The notes: generated by a model not told the origin, from the sequence alone. DNA of 64,000 bases from CAZWDL01 sp964632995 (GCA_964632995.1 CAZWDL010000025.1:5310-69309); one strand, 5' to 3'. Positions 33,392 to 42,158 are shown, counted from the first letter of the stretch. Translations and numbers: made by a program.

Positions 33392-34813
33392 ATGAAAAAT
33401 TTCTTTTCCATACTTCTTTTATGCTTTCCCTTTCTGCTCCCGGCGCAGGTAATCACCGTTTCCGATGATATTCAGCTGCGCAATGACGCCGCCTACGAAA
33501 TCATCGGCGACCTCAAAGGGCGGCTCTTGCTTTTCCGGGATCGCGCTACCGATTTCCAGGTTCAGGCCTTCAACGAGAAAATGCGGGAGGTCTGGAGCAA
33601 AGACCTGGAATTGGATAAACGCCTTCCCGTGGTGCTGGGCCTGGTGCCCACGGAAGAGGATTTCACCCTCTTCTACCGCTTCCGGCAAAAGTCACATACC
33701 GTGCTCAAAATGCATAAGTACGATCCGGCGGCCAACTTGGTCGACTCCACGACCATCAAGGATTACGGTTATCTTTTCTTCACGCCCGACTTCGAAATGG
33801 TGCGCTCGCAGGATAAGAGCAAAGTGCTCATTTATTATGTAGAAAAACAAAAGATTATTCACGCCCTTTCCTTTGATGTTCTAAACCAGCAATTGCTCTG
33901 GGACCAAACCTTCCAGCCGGAAGACTTTGACTATTCCCGCGATATCCTGCATACCGTTGTCGACGATGACGGCAATGCCTATATGATTTTCGAGAAAAAC
34001 AACCTAAAATACAAGCGGGATCCTCATTACTATGAGGTACACCAATACATAGGCGAAGGCAATCAGTACAGCCGCTTCAATATCGCCCTGGACGGTAAGC
34101 TGACTTATGACGTTCACTTCAAGTTCGATAATATCAATAAGGCGCTAAAAGCAGGGGGGCTATATGCGGAAAATAACCCCGGAAGAGCTACCGGCTACTT
34201 CTACTTAAGCATTCCCAGAAACAGCTCGGAGGCCTATCGTCTGAACTTCGACGCCTTCACCGACGAATTCGTTACTACCTTGATGGGCAAAGAAGTGAAC
34301 GACCACAAAGGTATTATGGAGTCCAGCATTCAGGATATTGTACTTCGCCAGGACGGCGGAATTCTGTTGATCGGAGAACGCAACCGGCAGTACGAACGAC
34401 GCCTGGCCAGCACCAACCGGCTCGGCTACGATTCGTACAACCGCTATATCGTCGATTATTTCTATGACGACCTTTTCATCATCTCCGTTCATCCGGACGG
34501 GGCCCCGCACTGGCAACAGGTGCTGCCTAAGAAACAGTATTCCCAGGATGATGAAGGCGTGTACTCCTCTTATTTCCTCTTCAAAACGCCCAGCCGCCTG
34601 CGCTTTCTCTTCAACGATGAGATCCGCCAGGAAAATACTGTCAGCGAATACGTCATCAACGGTCATGGCGAGTACGACCGCAACAGCGTACTCAGCACCG
34701 AAAACCTTCAGATGCGCCTCCGCTTCCGCGACGCGACCCAAACCAGCGCCCGGCAAATCATCATCCCCAGCGAAAGAAGGAGTCAACTTAGACTGATTAA
34801 AGTGGAGTATTAA
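33392..34813 (+). CDS. exported protein of unknown function, propeller-like
   Basis: A 473-residue protein with a signal peptide (MKNFFSILLLCFPFLLPAQ). The mature part is rich in short beta strands with recurring aromatic and acidic turns, and repeats such as DGNAYMIFEKNN, DGGILLIGERNRQY and DDLFIISVHPDGAPHWQQ, consistent with a beta-propeller. No catalytic motif was found and no C-terminal sorting domain is obvious. It precedes an ornithine cyclodeaminase-like gene by 55 bases, and a link is not evident. I do not recognise a named family. Confidence 0.7.
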   Translation: MKNFFSILLLCFPFLLPAQVITVSDDIQLRNDAAYEIIGDLKGRLLLFRDRATDFQVQAFNEKMREVWSKDLELDKRLPVVLGLVPTEEDFTLFYRFRQKSHTVLKMHKYDPAANLVDSTTIKDYGYLFFTPDFEMVRSQDKSKVLIYYVEKQKIIHALSFDVLNQQLLWDQTFQPEDFDYSRDILHTVVDDDGNAYMIFEKNNLKYKRDPHYYEVHQYIGEGNQYSRFNIALDGKLTYDVHFKFDNINKALKAGGLYAENNPGRATGYFYLSIPRNSSEAYRLNFDAFTDEFVTTLMGKEVNDHKGIMESSIQDIVLRQDGGILLIGERNRQYERRLASTNRLGYDSYNRYIVDYFYDDLFIISVHPDGAPHWQQVLPKKQYSQDDEGVYSSYFLFKTPSRLRFLFNDEIRQENTVSEYVINGHGEYDRNSVLSTENLQMRLRFRDATQTSARQIIIPSERRSQLRLIKVEY

Positions 34814-34868
34814 AAGCTGAATGCTCTGTAACAAAGGTAACTTTTCAACTTTTTTCCTATACTTGGGC

Positions 34869-35822
34869 ATGCGACAGATTACACAAGCCCAGCTCGAGCG
34901 GGTGCTCGACTTCCCAAGCCTGGTGGAGGCCTTGCGGGAAGCCTTCCGGAGCAGTATCGAGGCGCCGCAACGCCATCACCACGATTACCCTAATCCGGTT
35001 GAAGGAGCAGATTCTACGCTGCTGCTCATGCCCGCCTGGGAAGCCGGTGCTTTTCTGGGCGTAAAAATCATCACGGTATCTCCAAATAACAGCAAGTACG
35101 ACCTGCCGGCTGTGCAGGGCGCCTATCTGCTATTCGACGCCCACAAAGGAACACCGCTGGCACAGATCGAGGCCAAAAGCCTTACCGCCCTCCGAACCGC
35201 CGCCGCCTCCGCACTGGCATCCACTTTTCTTTCGCGCGCCGAGAGCCGCTCCCTCCTGATGGTGGGCACCGGCGCGCTGGCGCCACGGCTCATCGAAGCC
35301 CACGCCGCCCTGCGCCCCATCGAGCGGGTCTTCGTATGGGGGCGCCGCTACCGGCAGGCCCAGAGCCTCGCCGAAAGCCTATACAACCACGACTTTCACA
35401 TCGAGGCGGTGGAAACCATTGAAGAAGTAATCCGGGAAGCCGACATTATTTCCAGCGCCACGCTCAGTCCCGACCCCCTCATCTTCGGCGAGCACCTGCG
35501 TCCCGGTCAGCACCTCGACCTGGTCGGTTCTTTCAAACCCAATATGCGCGAAGCAGATGATGAAAGCATACGGCGGGCCAGCATCTTCGCCGATGTTCGC
35601 GACAGCGCCTCGAAGGAATCGGGCGACCTGGCCATTCCCATCCAACGCCGCATCCTCACCAAGGGTGCTATCAAAGCCGACCTCTTTGAACTGTGCCGCG
35701 GCAAACACGAGGGCCGGCGCAACGAAGAAGAAATCACTTTCTTCAAATCTGTCGGCCACGCTCTGGAAGACCTGGCTGCCGCCAAACTGGCTTTTCAACG
35801 GTTGAAAATTCAAAATTTCTGA
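34869..35822 (+). CDS. ornithine cyclodeaminase/mu-crystallin-family enzyme
   Basis: A 317-residue NAD(P)-dependent enzyme. The conserved Lys lies in GAFLGVKIITVSPNN, the stretch TALRTAAASALASTFLSR marks the dimer/substrate region, and LLMVGTGALAPRLIEAH is the Rossmann motif. DLVGSFKPNMREADDESIRR is the second family block. Members convert ornithine to proline or reduce cyclic imines (pyrroline/piperideine reductases), or make diaminopropionate; the choice cannot be made here. An in-frame start at 34821 exists, but the ATG at 34869 fits the family start. Nearby dapD is a lysine-pathway gene, and the ornithine cluster is 13 kb away. Confidence 0.85.
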   Translation: MRQITQAQLERVLDFPSLVEALREAFRSSIEAPQRHHHDYPNPVEGADSTLLLMPAWEAGAFLGVKIITVSPNNSKYDLPAVQGAYLLFDAHKGTPLAQIEAKSLTALRTAAASALASTFLSRAESRSLLMVGTGALAPRLIEAHAALRPIERVFVWGRRYRQAQSLAESLYNHDFHIEAVETIEEVIREADIISSATLSPDPLIFGEHLRPGQHLDLVGSFKPNMREADDESIRRASIFADVRDSASKESGDLAIPIQRRILTKGAIKADLFELCRGKHEGRRNEEEITFFKSVGHALEDLAAAKLAFQRLKIQNF

Positions 35823-35903
35823 TTATTACGGAAAGAGTGATCGAAAAGGGCCGCCGGATTCATTTTCCGGCATCAGCCGTAGGGCTCCTTTACCGAAGTT
35901 CCC

Positions 35904-35911
35904 TATTTTTG
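35904..35911 (+). promoter_or_regulatory. -7 promoter element (TATTTTTG) of dapD
   Basis: TATTTTTG fits TAnnTTTG, 35 bases before the dapD ATG, giving a short leader. No good TTTG lies at the standard distance upstream. Confidence 0.5.
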
Positions 35912-35945
35912 CAGCGCTAAAGAATTCAAGAACTGAAAGAACAAC

Positions 35946-36761
35946 ATGAGCACCCTGCAATCCACTATCGAAAAAGCCTGGGAAGACCGCAGCCTCCTCA
36001 AAGAGGTCGCCACCCAGAATACCATACGTGAAGTGATCGAGCAACTCGATAAAGGCGCGCTGCGCGTCGCAGAACCAACTGAGGATGGATGGAAAGTCAA
36101 CGATTGGATCAAAAAAGCCGTCGTCCTTTACTTTCCCATCCAACAGATGGAAACGATGGAAGTCGGCCCCTTCGAGTTTCACGATAAAATACCGCTGAAG
36201 AAAGATTATGCCGCACAAGGTGTACGGGTCGTTCCACACGCCATCGCACGCCACGGATCCTTCCTGGAAAGCGGCGTCATCATGATGCCCAGCTACGTCA
36301 ATATCGGCGCCTGGGTAGGCAGTGGCAGCATGGTGGACACCTGGGCCACGGTGGGCTCCTGCGCCCAGATAGGCCGCAACGTGCATCTCAGCGGCGGCGT
36401 AGGCATCGGCGGTGTACTGGAACCGCCGCAGGCAGCTCCTACCGTTATTGAGGACAACTGCTTTATCGGCTCCCGCAGTATAGTGGTGGAGGGCGTGCGC
36501 GTAGAACGCGAAGCCGTGCTCGGCGCCAATGTCGTCCTCACCCAGTCGACCCGTATCATTGATGTGACGGGCGCAGAACCCGTCACCCACAGGGGACGCG
36601 TGCCGTCCCGCTCAGTGGTCGTCCCCGGCACTTACCCGAAGCAGTTTCCCGCCGGCGAATACCAGGTGGCTTGCGCCCTGATCATAGGCCGGCGCAAGGA
36701 AAGCACCGATAAAAAAGTATCGCTCAACGAGGCCCTGCGGGAATACAATGTAGCGGTCTGA
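35946..36761 (+). CDS. dapD: tetrahydrodipicolinate N-succinyltransferase
   Basis: A 271-residue left-handed beta-helix acyltransferase of lysine and diaminopimelate synthesis, transferring succinyl from succinyl-CoA to tetrahydrodipicolinate. Hexapeptide repeats run from about residue 95 (HGSFLESGVIMMPSYVNIGA) to 205 (GANVVLTQSTRII), including VDTWATVGSCAQIG and HLSGGVGIGGVLEP, the DapD hallmarks. An N-terminal helical domain precedes them. Length is normal. A -7 promoter element lies 35 bases upstream. Cytosolic trimer. Confidence 0.95.
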   Translation: MSTLQSTIEKAWEDRSLLKEVATQNTIREVIEQLDKGALRVAEPTEDGWKVNDWIKKAVVLYFPIQQMETMEVGPFEFHDKIPLKKDYAAQGVRVVPHAIARHGSFLESGVIMMPSYVNIGAWVGSGSMVDTWATVGSCAQIGRNVHLSGGVGIGGVLEPPQAAPTVIEDNCFIGSRSIVVEGVRVEREAVLGANVVLTQSTRIIDVTGAEPVTHRGRVPSRSVVVPGTYPKQFPAGEYQVACALIIGRRKESTDKKVSLNEALREYNVAV

Positions 36762-36802
36762 ATCGGGGGAAACCTTTTTACGGCTTATACCGTTAATTTC
36801 TA

Positions 36803-37423
36803 ATGAATTGGTTATCCCGCATAGGCTCACTGTTCCAACAAAAAAAGGAAGAACCCGATCCAATGAAGTACTTGATAGCGGGGCTGGGCAATATGGGCGC
36901 CGAGTACGACGGCACCCGGCACAACATCGGTTTTGATGTGGTGGACCACCTGGCTTCGGAATTTGACGTTTCCTTTTCCAATGATACCCTGGGCGATCTT
37001 GCAGCGTTTCGTCACAAGGGCAGGACCCTCGTTTTGCTCAAACCTTCCACTTTCATGAACCGCAGCGGCAAAGCAGTCCGGTACTGGCTGCAAAAACTCA
37101 ACATTCCCAAAGAGCGCCTGCTGGTAATCGTGGATGACATTAACTTGCCGCTGGGCAAAATACGCCTGCGTGGAAAAGGCAGTCCCGGTGGTCACAACGG
37201 CTTGCAGGATATCGACCAGATGACTGGCGGCGGTAATTACCCCCGTCTGCGCGTCGGCATAGGCTCCGATTTTCCAAAAGGCCGGCAGGCCGACTACGTT
37301 CTCGGAGAATGGACCGCCGAAGAGCGCGAGCAGCTGCCCGCAATTATGGAGCGGGCGGCGGAAACTGTCAAGAGCTTCGCCACTATAGGATTACAGCATA
37401 CGATGAGTCAGTATAATGGCTAA
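36803..37423 (+). CDS. pth: peptidyl-tRNA hydrolase
   Basis: A 206-residue enzyme freeing peptides from prematurely released peptidyl-tRNA. Numbered from the internal ATG at 36863, Asn10 and His20 (LGNMGAEYDGTRHNIGFDVV) match the catalytic positions of the family. DDINLPLGKIRLRGKGSPGGHNGL holds the general acid Asp and the RNA-binding Asn. The upstream start at 36803 adds 20 basic residues (MNWLSRIGSLFQQKKEEPDP), an extension common in Bacteroidota Pth, so it was kept. It follows dapD by 41 bases. Confidence 0.92.
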   Translation: MNWLSRIGSLFQQKKEEPDPMKYLIAGLGNMGAEYDGTRHNIGFDVVDHLASEFDVSFSNDTLGDLAAFRHKGRTLVLLKPSTFMNRSGKAVRYWLQKLNIPKERLLVIVDDINLPLGKIRLRGKGSPGGHNGLQDIDQMTGGGNYPRLRVGIGSDFPKGRQADYVLGEWTAEEREQLPAIMERAAETVKSFATIGLQHTMSQYNG

Positions 37424-37431
37424 AAGCACCT

Positions 37432-37483
37432 GGGTCTCAGGTCCGCCCTCCCTTCTTTTGGCCGGGTAAAATTCCTGAGAGCC
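37432..37483. terminator. convergent hairpin terminator after pth
   Basis: GGGTCTCAGG at 37432-37441 pairs, with one mismatch, with CCTGAGAGCC at 37474-37483, and an inner GCCC/GGGC-like stem follows. The right arm overlaps the stop of the reverse-strand glycosyltransferase gene, as in the related hairpin at 9891-9938. Confidence 0.45.
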
Positions 37484-38544
37484 TACAGTGTCCGGAGCAA
37501 TGCCGCCACCGCTTCCCGCAGGGCCTCGCCATCGGATGGTTTGCTTTGAAACCCTGGAAAAGCAGCGCCGGCCTCTACGGCTTCCTTCAAATGCAGTTTT
37601 CTTTGTTCGCTGAACAGACAAATCTTCTGTTCAAAAAGGTGTTGCGCCAGGTATTCCTGCTCGGTTTGTCCCGGTGTAGGAATCAGCAGCGCCTTCTTGC
37701 CCAGGGCGAGGAGGTCCATCAAGGTGCTGTAGCCCGGGCGACAAATGATCAGCTCGCTGGCGGCGACGGCCCGGCTGAGGTCGCCGGCCGGCAGGTAATT
37801 CACGATTTCCAGACTTCCCGTTTTCCATCTCTTGTTTTCTTCTTCGGTCACCCCACGGACGAGCAGTACGTTTAGGTCAAGCAAGCGCGCCTGCTCACAC
37901 AAACGCCGCTCCAGCCGGGTCCGCTGCGGTTCGGGTCCCGATAGCAGCAGGAGTATATCGTACTTTTTATTCGACTCCGTTTGCTCCAGCCGGCTCAAAT
38001 GACCGATGTAGCGATCCCTTTCTGTGAGGGGAGGGTGAGAGAGCCGGCCCCCCAGGTTTCCTTCTGAAACCAGATCCGGAATCCAGCAATAGTTGTAGCG
38101 GTGAATAAAGTGGTGATGCAGGCGGTTGGTCCAGCGCTGAAGCCAGGCGCCCGGAATGATGAGATGAAGCTGATGAGTGATGAAAACAGAGGGAATATAG
38201 CGGTTATAACACCCGTAACGATGATCCGAAATGATGGCCTCGATGCGGTAAGGCCGAATCCACTGCGCTACCTGCCGGTGTTCCTTCCAGATAGCCCGCG
38301 TGATGCGCGGCATTTGCCCGGCCATATTCCACACCATGCGACCCGATGGATAGCGAATGCCATAGGAGGGGAGGCCTAAAAAAGGAAGTTGCGGAAAAGC
38401 TTCCTGCAAAACCCTCCCAGAAGAACCGCTACCTGCCAATACGGGCGAAGCGCCTTGCTTCAGCAGCTCCCGGATGACCGGCACGCAACGGGTTGCGTGG
38501 CCCAACCCCCAATCCAGCGGACAAACCAGTACGCGCTTCCCCAT
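37483..38544 (-). CDS. GT28/GT1-like glycosyltransferase
   Basis: A 353-residue protein with two Rossmann-like halves (GT-B fold). The N-terminus CPLDWGLGHATRCVPVIREL carries the GlxH loop of UDP-sugar transferases such as MurG. The C-terminal half has SELIICRPGYSTLMDLLALG, then LIPTPGQTEQEYLAQHL, the nucleotide-sugar site. It lacks a signal peptide and likely works at the inner face of the membrane. The acceptor is unknown; related proteins make glycolipids or modify wall precursors. It is transcribed convergently to pth, and a 28-codon gene starts about 80 bases upstream in the opposite direction. Confidence 0.8.
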   Translation of the reverse strand: MGKRVLVCPLDWGLGHATRCVPVIRELLKQGASPVLAGSGSSGRVLQEAFPQLPFLGLPSYGIRYPSGRMVWNMAGQMPRITRAIWKEHRQVAQWIRPYRIEAIISDHRYGCYNRYIPSVFITHQLHLIIPGAWLQRWTNRLHHHFIHRYNYCWIPDLVSEGNLGGRLSHPPLTERDRYIGHLSRLEQTESNKKYDILLLLSGPEPQRTRLERRLCEQARLLDLNVLLVRGVTEEENKRWKTGSLEIVNYLPAGDLSRAVAASELIICRPGYSTLMDLLALGKKALLIPTPGQTEQEYLAQHLFEQKICLFSEQRKLHLKEAVEAGAAFPGFQSKPSDGEALREAVAALLRTL

Positions 38545-38623
38545 TGGAATTCTGTCGATTTATTTTTAGCTTCGAGAACTCAAGTGATTTAAACTTTACT
38601 GAAAAAAGATAAATCCACCAATC

Positions 38624-38710
38624 ATGAATCGACTTTTCCTGCTGCTTTTCACTTTACTTCTCCTGTTGAACTCCTGCCGGGCCCTCGACTGCGGCTGCCC
38701 GATGAGCTGA
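38624..38710 (+). CDS. 28-residue lipoprotein-like peptide with a CGCP end
   Basis: An ATG at 38624 opens a peptide with a complete lipoprotein signal: Asn-Arg, a run of Leu and Phe, and a lipobox LLNSC. Only RALDCGCPMS follows before the TGA at 38708-38710. After cleavage the mature product would be an 11-residue lipid-anchored peptide with three Cys. The textbook signal sequence argues that it is expressed; it could alternatively be the remnant of a longer lipoprotein. It lies in the gap between the glycosyltransferase and RNase G genes. Function unknown. Confidence 0.45.
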   Translation: MNRLFLLLFTLLLLLNSCRALDCGCPMS

Positions 38711-38751
38711 GCTGGATGCTGGCGGCCGGGCCTAGCACCGAGCATCCAGCA

Positions 38752-40302
38752 TTAATTCAATCTGATTTCATCATCGTTGCCATCGAAGAACCGATACTCT
38801 GTCATGCTGTAATCGTTGTTGCCGTTGATGCGCACCCATTTGAGGTGTTCGGTGAACCACTTCATCTGCGGGCTGGGCAGTCCTTTTTTCAGGTAAGCAG
38901 CCAGATAGGGATGCACCACCAGTTTTAGTTTCGATTTTGGTCGCGACTGGATGATGAACTTCAGATCGCGCTGGATATCGTCGATCAAAAGAATCGAGGC
39001 GTTGATTTTGCCGGTTCCGTTGCAGGTAGGGCATACCTCTGCTGTATTGATCTTCACTTCGGGCCGGGCCCGTTGGCGAGTGATCTGCATCAGGCCAAAC
39101 TTACTCAGTGGGAGGATAGTGTGCTGAGCGCGATCTTTTTTCATAAAGCCCCGCATAGCCTTGACCAGTTCCCGTTTGTGTTCTTTATTACGCATATCGA
39201 TGAAATCGATGATGATGATACCACCGATATCGCGCAGGCGCATCTGCCGGGCGATCTCCTCGGCAGCTTCCATATTTACGCGCAGGACAGCCTGTTCCTG
39301 ATTGTTGCTCGACATCTTGTGGCCGCTGTTCACGTCAATGACGTGCATGGCCTCAGTATGTTCGATCACCAGGTAGGCCCCGCTGGGCATGGTCGCCGTT
39401 TTTCCGAAGGAAGACTTAATTTGTTTGGTCACCCCGCAAGTGTCGAACACCGGTTTTTTCGAGCGGTGCTGCTGTACGATGTTGACCTGATCGGGAGCGA
39501 TAGATGACAAGTAGTTCTTAATGTTCTGGTACATCTGCTTGTCGTTCACCACAATCCGGTTGAAAGAATCGGTGAGCAGGTCGCGCAGTATGCTGGAAGT
39601 CTTATCCAGTTCGCTGAGCAGTTTGACCGGTGCTTTAGCCCGGTGCATTTGACTGTGGATCTCTTCCCACTTGTTGAGCATCAGGGTGAGTTCCTCGTGC
39701 AGGTCGGCCACCTTCTTACCTTCAGCTGCTGTTCTGACGATTACACCAAAGTGCTTGGGGCGAATACTTTCGACGAGTAACTGCAGGCGTTTGCGTTCCT
39801 CCCCATTGGAAATTTTTTTAGAAACCGCAACGACATCGTTGAAGGGCGTCAAGACCAGATAACGGCCCGGAATGGTGATCTCGCAACTGAGGCGAGGGCC
39901 TTTGGTGGAGATCGGTTCTTTCAGGATTTGCACCAGCAAGGGTTTGCGCTTGCTCAGCACATGATCGATTTTTCCGGTTTTGACAATATCCGGTTCGATT
40001 TTAAAATTGTCGAGCCGGTGCGTGGAAATACCCCCCGAAACAGCGCCGTTGGTGTATTTAATCAACGAGCGCAGCCTGGGTCCCAGGTCAGTGTAATGCA
40101 GGAAAGCATCTTTTTTATGACCGATATCCACAAATGCCGCATTGAGGCCCGGCATGAGCCTTTTAATTTTACCTAGGAAGATATCACCAACCGTAAAATT
40201 TGTATTGGTTTTCTGGTTGTGTAGTTCGACGAGTTTTGAATCCTCTAGAAGAGCTATTTCAACTTCCGTAGGTGTGGAATTAATAATAAGTTCTTTTTCC
40301 AC
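38752..40302 (-). CDS. rng: ribonuclease E/G
   Basis: A 516-residue endoribonuclease counted from the GTG at 40302 (VEKELIINSTPTEVEIALLE), which fits the Bacteroidota RNase G start; the frame stays open to an ATG at 40398. An S1-like domain (FTVGDIFLGKIKRLMPGLNA) begins near residue 36. DIGGIIIIDFIDM gives the catalytic metal-binding Asp, and CPTCNGTGKI the zinc-link Cys pair. It processes rRNA 5' ends and degrades mRNA. It is the last gene of the order HU - TPR lipoprotein - COX24-like peptide - rng, all on the reverse strand, with about 420 bases before it. Confidence 0.9.
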   Translation of the reverse strand: MEKELIINSTPTEVEIALLEDSKLVELHNQKTNTNFTVGDIFLGKIKRLMPGLNAAFVDIGHKKDAFLHYTDLGPRLRSLIKYTNGAVSGGISTHRLDNFKIEPDIVKTGKIDHVLSKRKPLLVQILKEPISTKGPRLSCEITIPGRYLVLTPFNDVVAVSKKISNGEERKRLQLLVESIRPKHFGVIVRTAAEGKKVADLHEELTLMLNKWEEIHSQMHRAKAPVKLLSELDKTSSILRDLLTDSFNRIVVNDKQMYQNIKNYLSSIAPDQVNIVQQHRSKKPVFDTCGVTKQIKSSFGKTATMPSGAYLVIEHTEAMHVIDVNSGHKMSSNNQEQAVLRVNMEAAEEIARQMRLRDIGGIIIIDFIDMRNKEHKRELVKAMRGFMKKDRAQHTILPLSKFGLMQITRQRARPEVKINTAEVCPTCNGTGKINASILLIDDIQRDLKFIIQSRPKSKLKLVVHPYLAAYLKKGLPSPQMKWFTEHLKWVRINGNNDYSMTEYRFFDGNDDEIRLN

Positions 40303-40722
40303 AGGAGATACCTTTTGGATGGTAAAAGGGCAAACGGAGTGAACAAGTACTTTGCAGAAAAAGAAACAACGTATACGGAGATCCAGTTTGAAAGTCAAAA
40401 ATCACTTTCAATCAAATAAGAGGTGCAAGCATTTCCTGTATCGCATTGGGCTATATAGAAGAAGTGGTTTCTCTTACTTGATTTCTCGCTATTAGGGGTT
40501 CCTTGTATTCCCCTTGAATTTTTTCACGATTTGTATAGCGCAGTGAGCGCTATTTGAATAAATCAATCCAGGCTGCCGAATCGTTGGATTGGCAACCTGG
40601 ATCAATTTTATCTACAAAGTTTTCTTTGGGGAAAGAAATTTATGTCTTGGTACACTGGCTCAGTAACGGTGTAAAGAGGTACAAAATACTCTTCCCCGCG
40701 GCCCCAATGCCATAAGTGTTAT
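40303..40722. other. intergenic region before RNase G
   Basis: Only the hairpin at 40566-40602 stands out, plus a second short palindrome (ATAGCGCAGTGAGCGCTAT) at about 40536-40554. The first 96 bases could extend the RNase G frame. No promoter octamer was found. Confidence 0.4.
40566..40602 (-). terminator. hairpin downstream of the COX24-like gene
   Basis: ATCCAGG at 40566-40572 pairs with CCTGGAT at 40596-40602, with an inner TGCC/GGCA and AATC/GATT stem. On the reverse strand it is followed by TGATTTATTC. It may separate the small ribosomal-type gene from rng. Confidence 0.45.
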
Positions 40723-40818
40723 TTATCTGTTTTTCTTCTTGTGACGGTTCTTACGAAGCCTTTTCTTACGTTTATGGGTTGCAATTTTGTGTCTTTTTCT
40801 CTTTTTTCCACAAGGCAT
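40723..40818 (-). CDS. AURKAIP1/COX24-domain small basic protein
   Basis: A 31-residue peptide, almost half Lys and Arg, reading MPCGKKRKRHKIATHKRKKR and then LRKNRHKKKNR. This matches the tiny AURKAIP1/COX24-domain proteins that are nearly invariant across Bacteroidota, where they are thought to bind the ribosome. The ATG at 40818 gives the conserved MPxGKKRKRHK start; the longer frame to 40950 is not needed. Its position between the TPR lipoprotein and rng is as in other Bacteroidota. Confidence 0.85.
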   Translation of the reverse strand: MPCGKKRKRHKIATHKRKKRLRKNRHKKKNR

Positions 40819-40853
40819 AGTTATGTATTTATAAATTAAAAAAATTATTTTCC

Positions 40854-41651
40854 TTACTGTGTTGCTGTCATCAGATCCTGGCAGCGTTCTGCGAAGGCTT
40901 GCGCCTGTTCGGTATTGCCGTTGCCTTCGTAAGCCTGGGAGAGCAAACAACTCGTATTTGCGTTATTTGGTTCAATAGAGCGTGCTTTTTCCAGGCGTTC
41001 GATTGCCCGGTCGTACTGACCGGTTCTGATGGCAAGTCTGGCTAAGGTATTCAGTACTAGAACGTTTTCAGAGTGTTCACGGTTCAAATCAAGTAACATT
41101 GTAATGCCTCTCATGGGGTTATCCGCGGGAGGATTTTCGGCATAGAGTAATGCCAGATTTACTTTGTGACTGATATTTGAGGGGTTAATAGAAATCGCAC
41201 TCTCAAAAGCTTTAACCGCATTCGTAGTACAATAGTTTCTTATCTTTTCCTCCTGGCTGCGCTGAACACAAATAGTGAAAGTAGTTCCGGCAATTGACCA
41301 GCTTTCCTCCGTTCCTTCAATCGTAGCTATCCGTTCGGCGTAGCTACCGGCCACGGCCGGATGTCCGAGGCCGAACCAGCGACTGGACAGTTGCTTCATC
41401 AGTTCTACCCGTTCGGTATCATCCAGGGCCTCTTCCAACTTAGTTTCCAGGACCAGCACATCGTTCAGGGCGCCGGCTTCCAGTTCTTCTTTTGCCTCCT
41501 GGAGCAAAACCTCCAGATTCGTACTCGCCAGTGCCAGGGACCGGGACTTTTCCACGGTCTGAAAATCACGGGGGGTGGTTTCACATCCAATGTACAGCAC
41601 TAAAAAAAGCAACAAAGCAGACCCTACTACAACAAGCTGTAATTTCGTCAT
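40854..41651 (-). CDS. TPR-containing lipoprotein
   Basis: A 265-residue protein whose N-terminus is a lipoprotein-like signal (MTKLQLVVVGSALLLFLVLY, then IGCETT with the lipobox Cys at residue 23). The rest is helical with tetratricopeptide repeats, clearest at AVKAFESAISINPSNISHKV, LVLNTLARLAIRTGQYDRAI and NTSCLLSQAYEGNGNTEQAQ. It would be an envelope scaffold. It starts 14 bases after the HU-type gene ends and lies before the COX24-like gene on the same strand, a grouping kept in many Bacteroidota. Partner unknown. Confidence 0.82.
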   Translation of the reverse strand: MTKLQLVVVGSALLLFLVLYIGCETTPRDFQTVEKSRSLALASTNLEVLLQEAKEELEAGALNDVLVLETKLEEALDDTERVELMKQLSSRWFGLGHPAVAGSYAERIATIEGTEESWSIAGTTFTICVQRSQEEKIRNYCTTNAVKAFESAISINPSNISHKVNLALLYAENPPADNPMRGITMLLDLNREHSENVLVLNTLARLAIRTGQYDRAIERLEKARSIEPNNANTSCLLSQAYEGNGNTEQAQAFAERCQDLMTATQ

Positions 41652-41665
41652 CGAATGTTTTTTAG

Positions 41666-41983
41666 CTAGTCTTCATTTTCGTTGTTTTCGCTGGGCAAAG
41701 AGTCTACGTTATCCTTCACCCTTTCCAGGAAAACCTTTGAAGGCTTAAAAGCGGGAATATAATGTTCCGGAATTTCGATCGCTATATTTTTCTTGATATG
41801 ACGACCAATCTTCTTGGCGCGCTTTTTCACAACAAAGCTTCCAAAGCCGCGAACATAAACGTTCTCTCCCTCTGCGAGGGAATTTTTCACCTCCTGGAAG
41901 AAAGATTCCAGGGTTACCAATACATCTACCTTAGGCACTCCTGTCTTTTCCGAAATTGCCGCGACCAAATCAGCTTTTCTCAT
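41666..41983 (-). CDS. hup: HU-family DNA-binding protein
   Basis: A 105-residue histone-like protein. MRKADLVAAISEKTGVPKVD is the helical dimer part, GENVYVRGFGSFVVKKRAKK is the beta-arm region, and PAFKPSKVFLERV closes the domain. An acidic tail of about 12 residues (SLPSENNENED) extends past the usual 90-residue HU length. It binds and bends DNA nonspecifically as a dimer. It is the first gene of the reverse-strand group with the TPR lipoprotein, COX24-like peptide and rng. Confidence 0.92.
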   Translation of the reverse strand: MRKADLVAAISEKTGVPKVDVLVTLESFFQEVKNSLAEGENVYVRGFGSFVVKKRAKKIGRHIKKNIAIEIPEHYIPAFKPSKVFLERVKDNVDSLPSENNENED

Positions 41984-42158
41984 CGTTAGTTGTTGGTTTA
42001 TAATGAGTTACAAATATTTTGCGTCTCAAAAAATGAGTGGCAAATTTCGGAATTTTATTCTTTAAACAAAAAAAAACCAAGCGAATTTTAAATTATTTTC
42101 TCTAATACTCAGCTCTTTATGAAAAAGAGCCGTCTCTTTACATTCTCAATCCTTTAGT

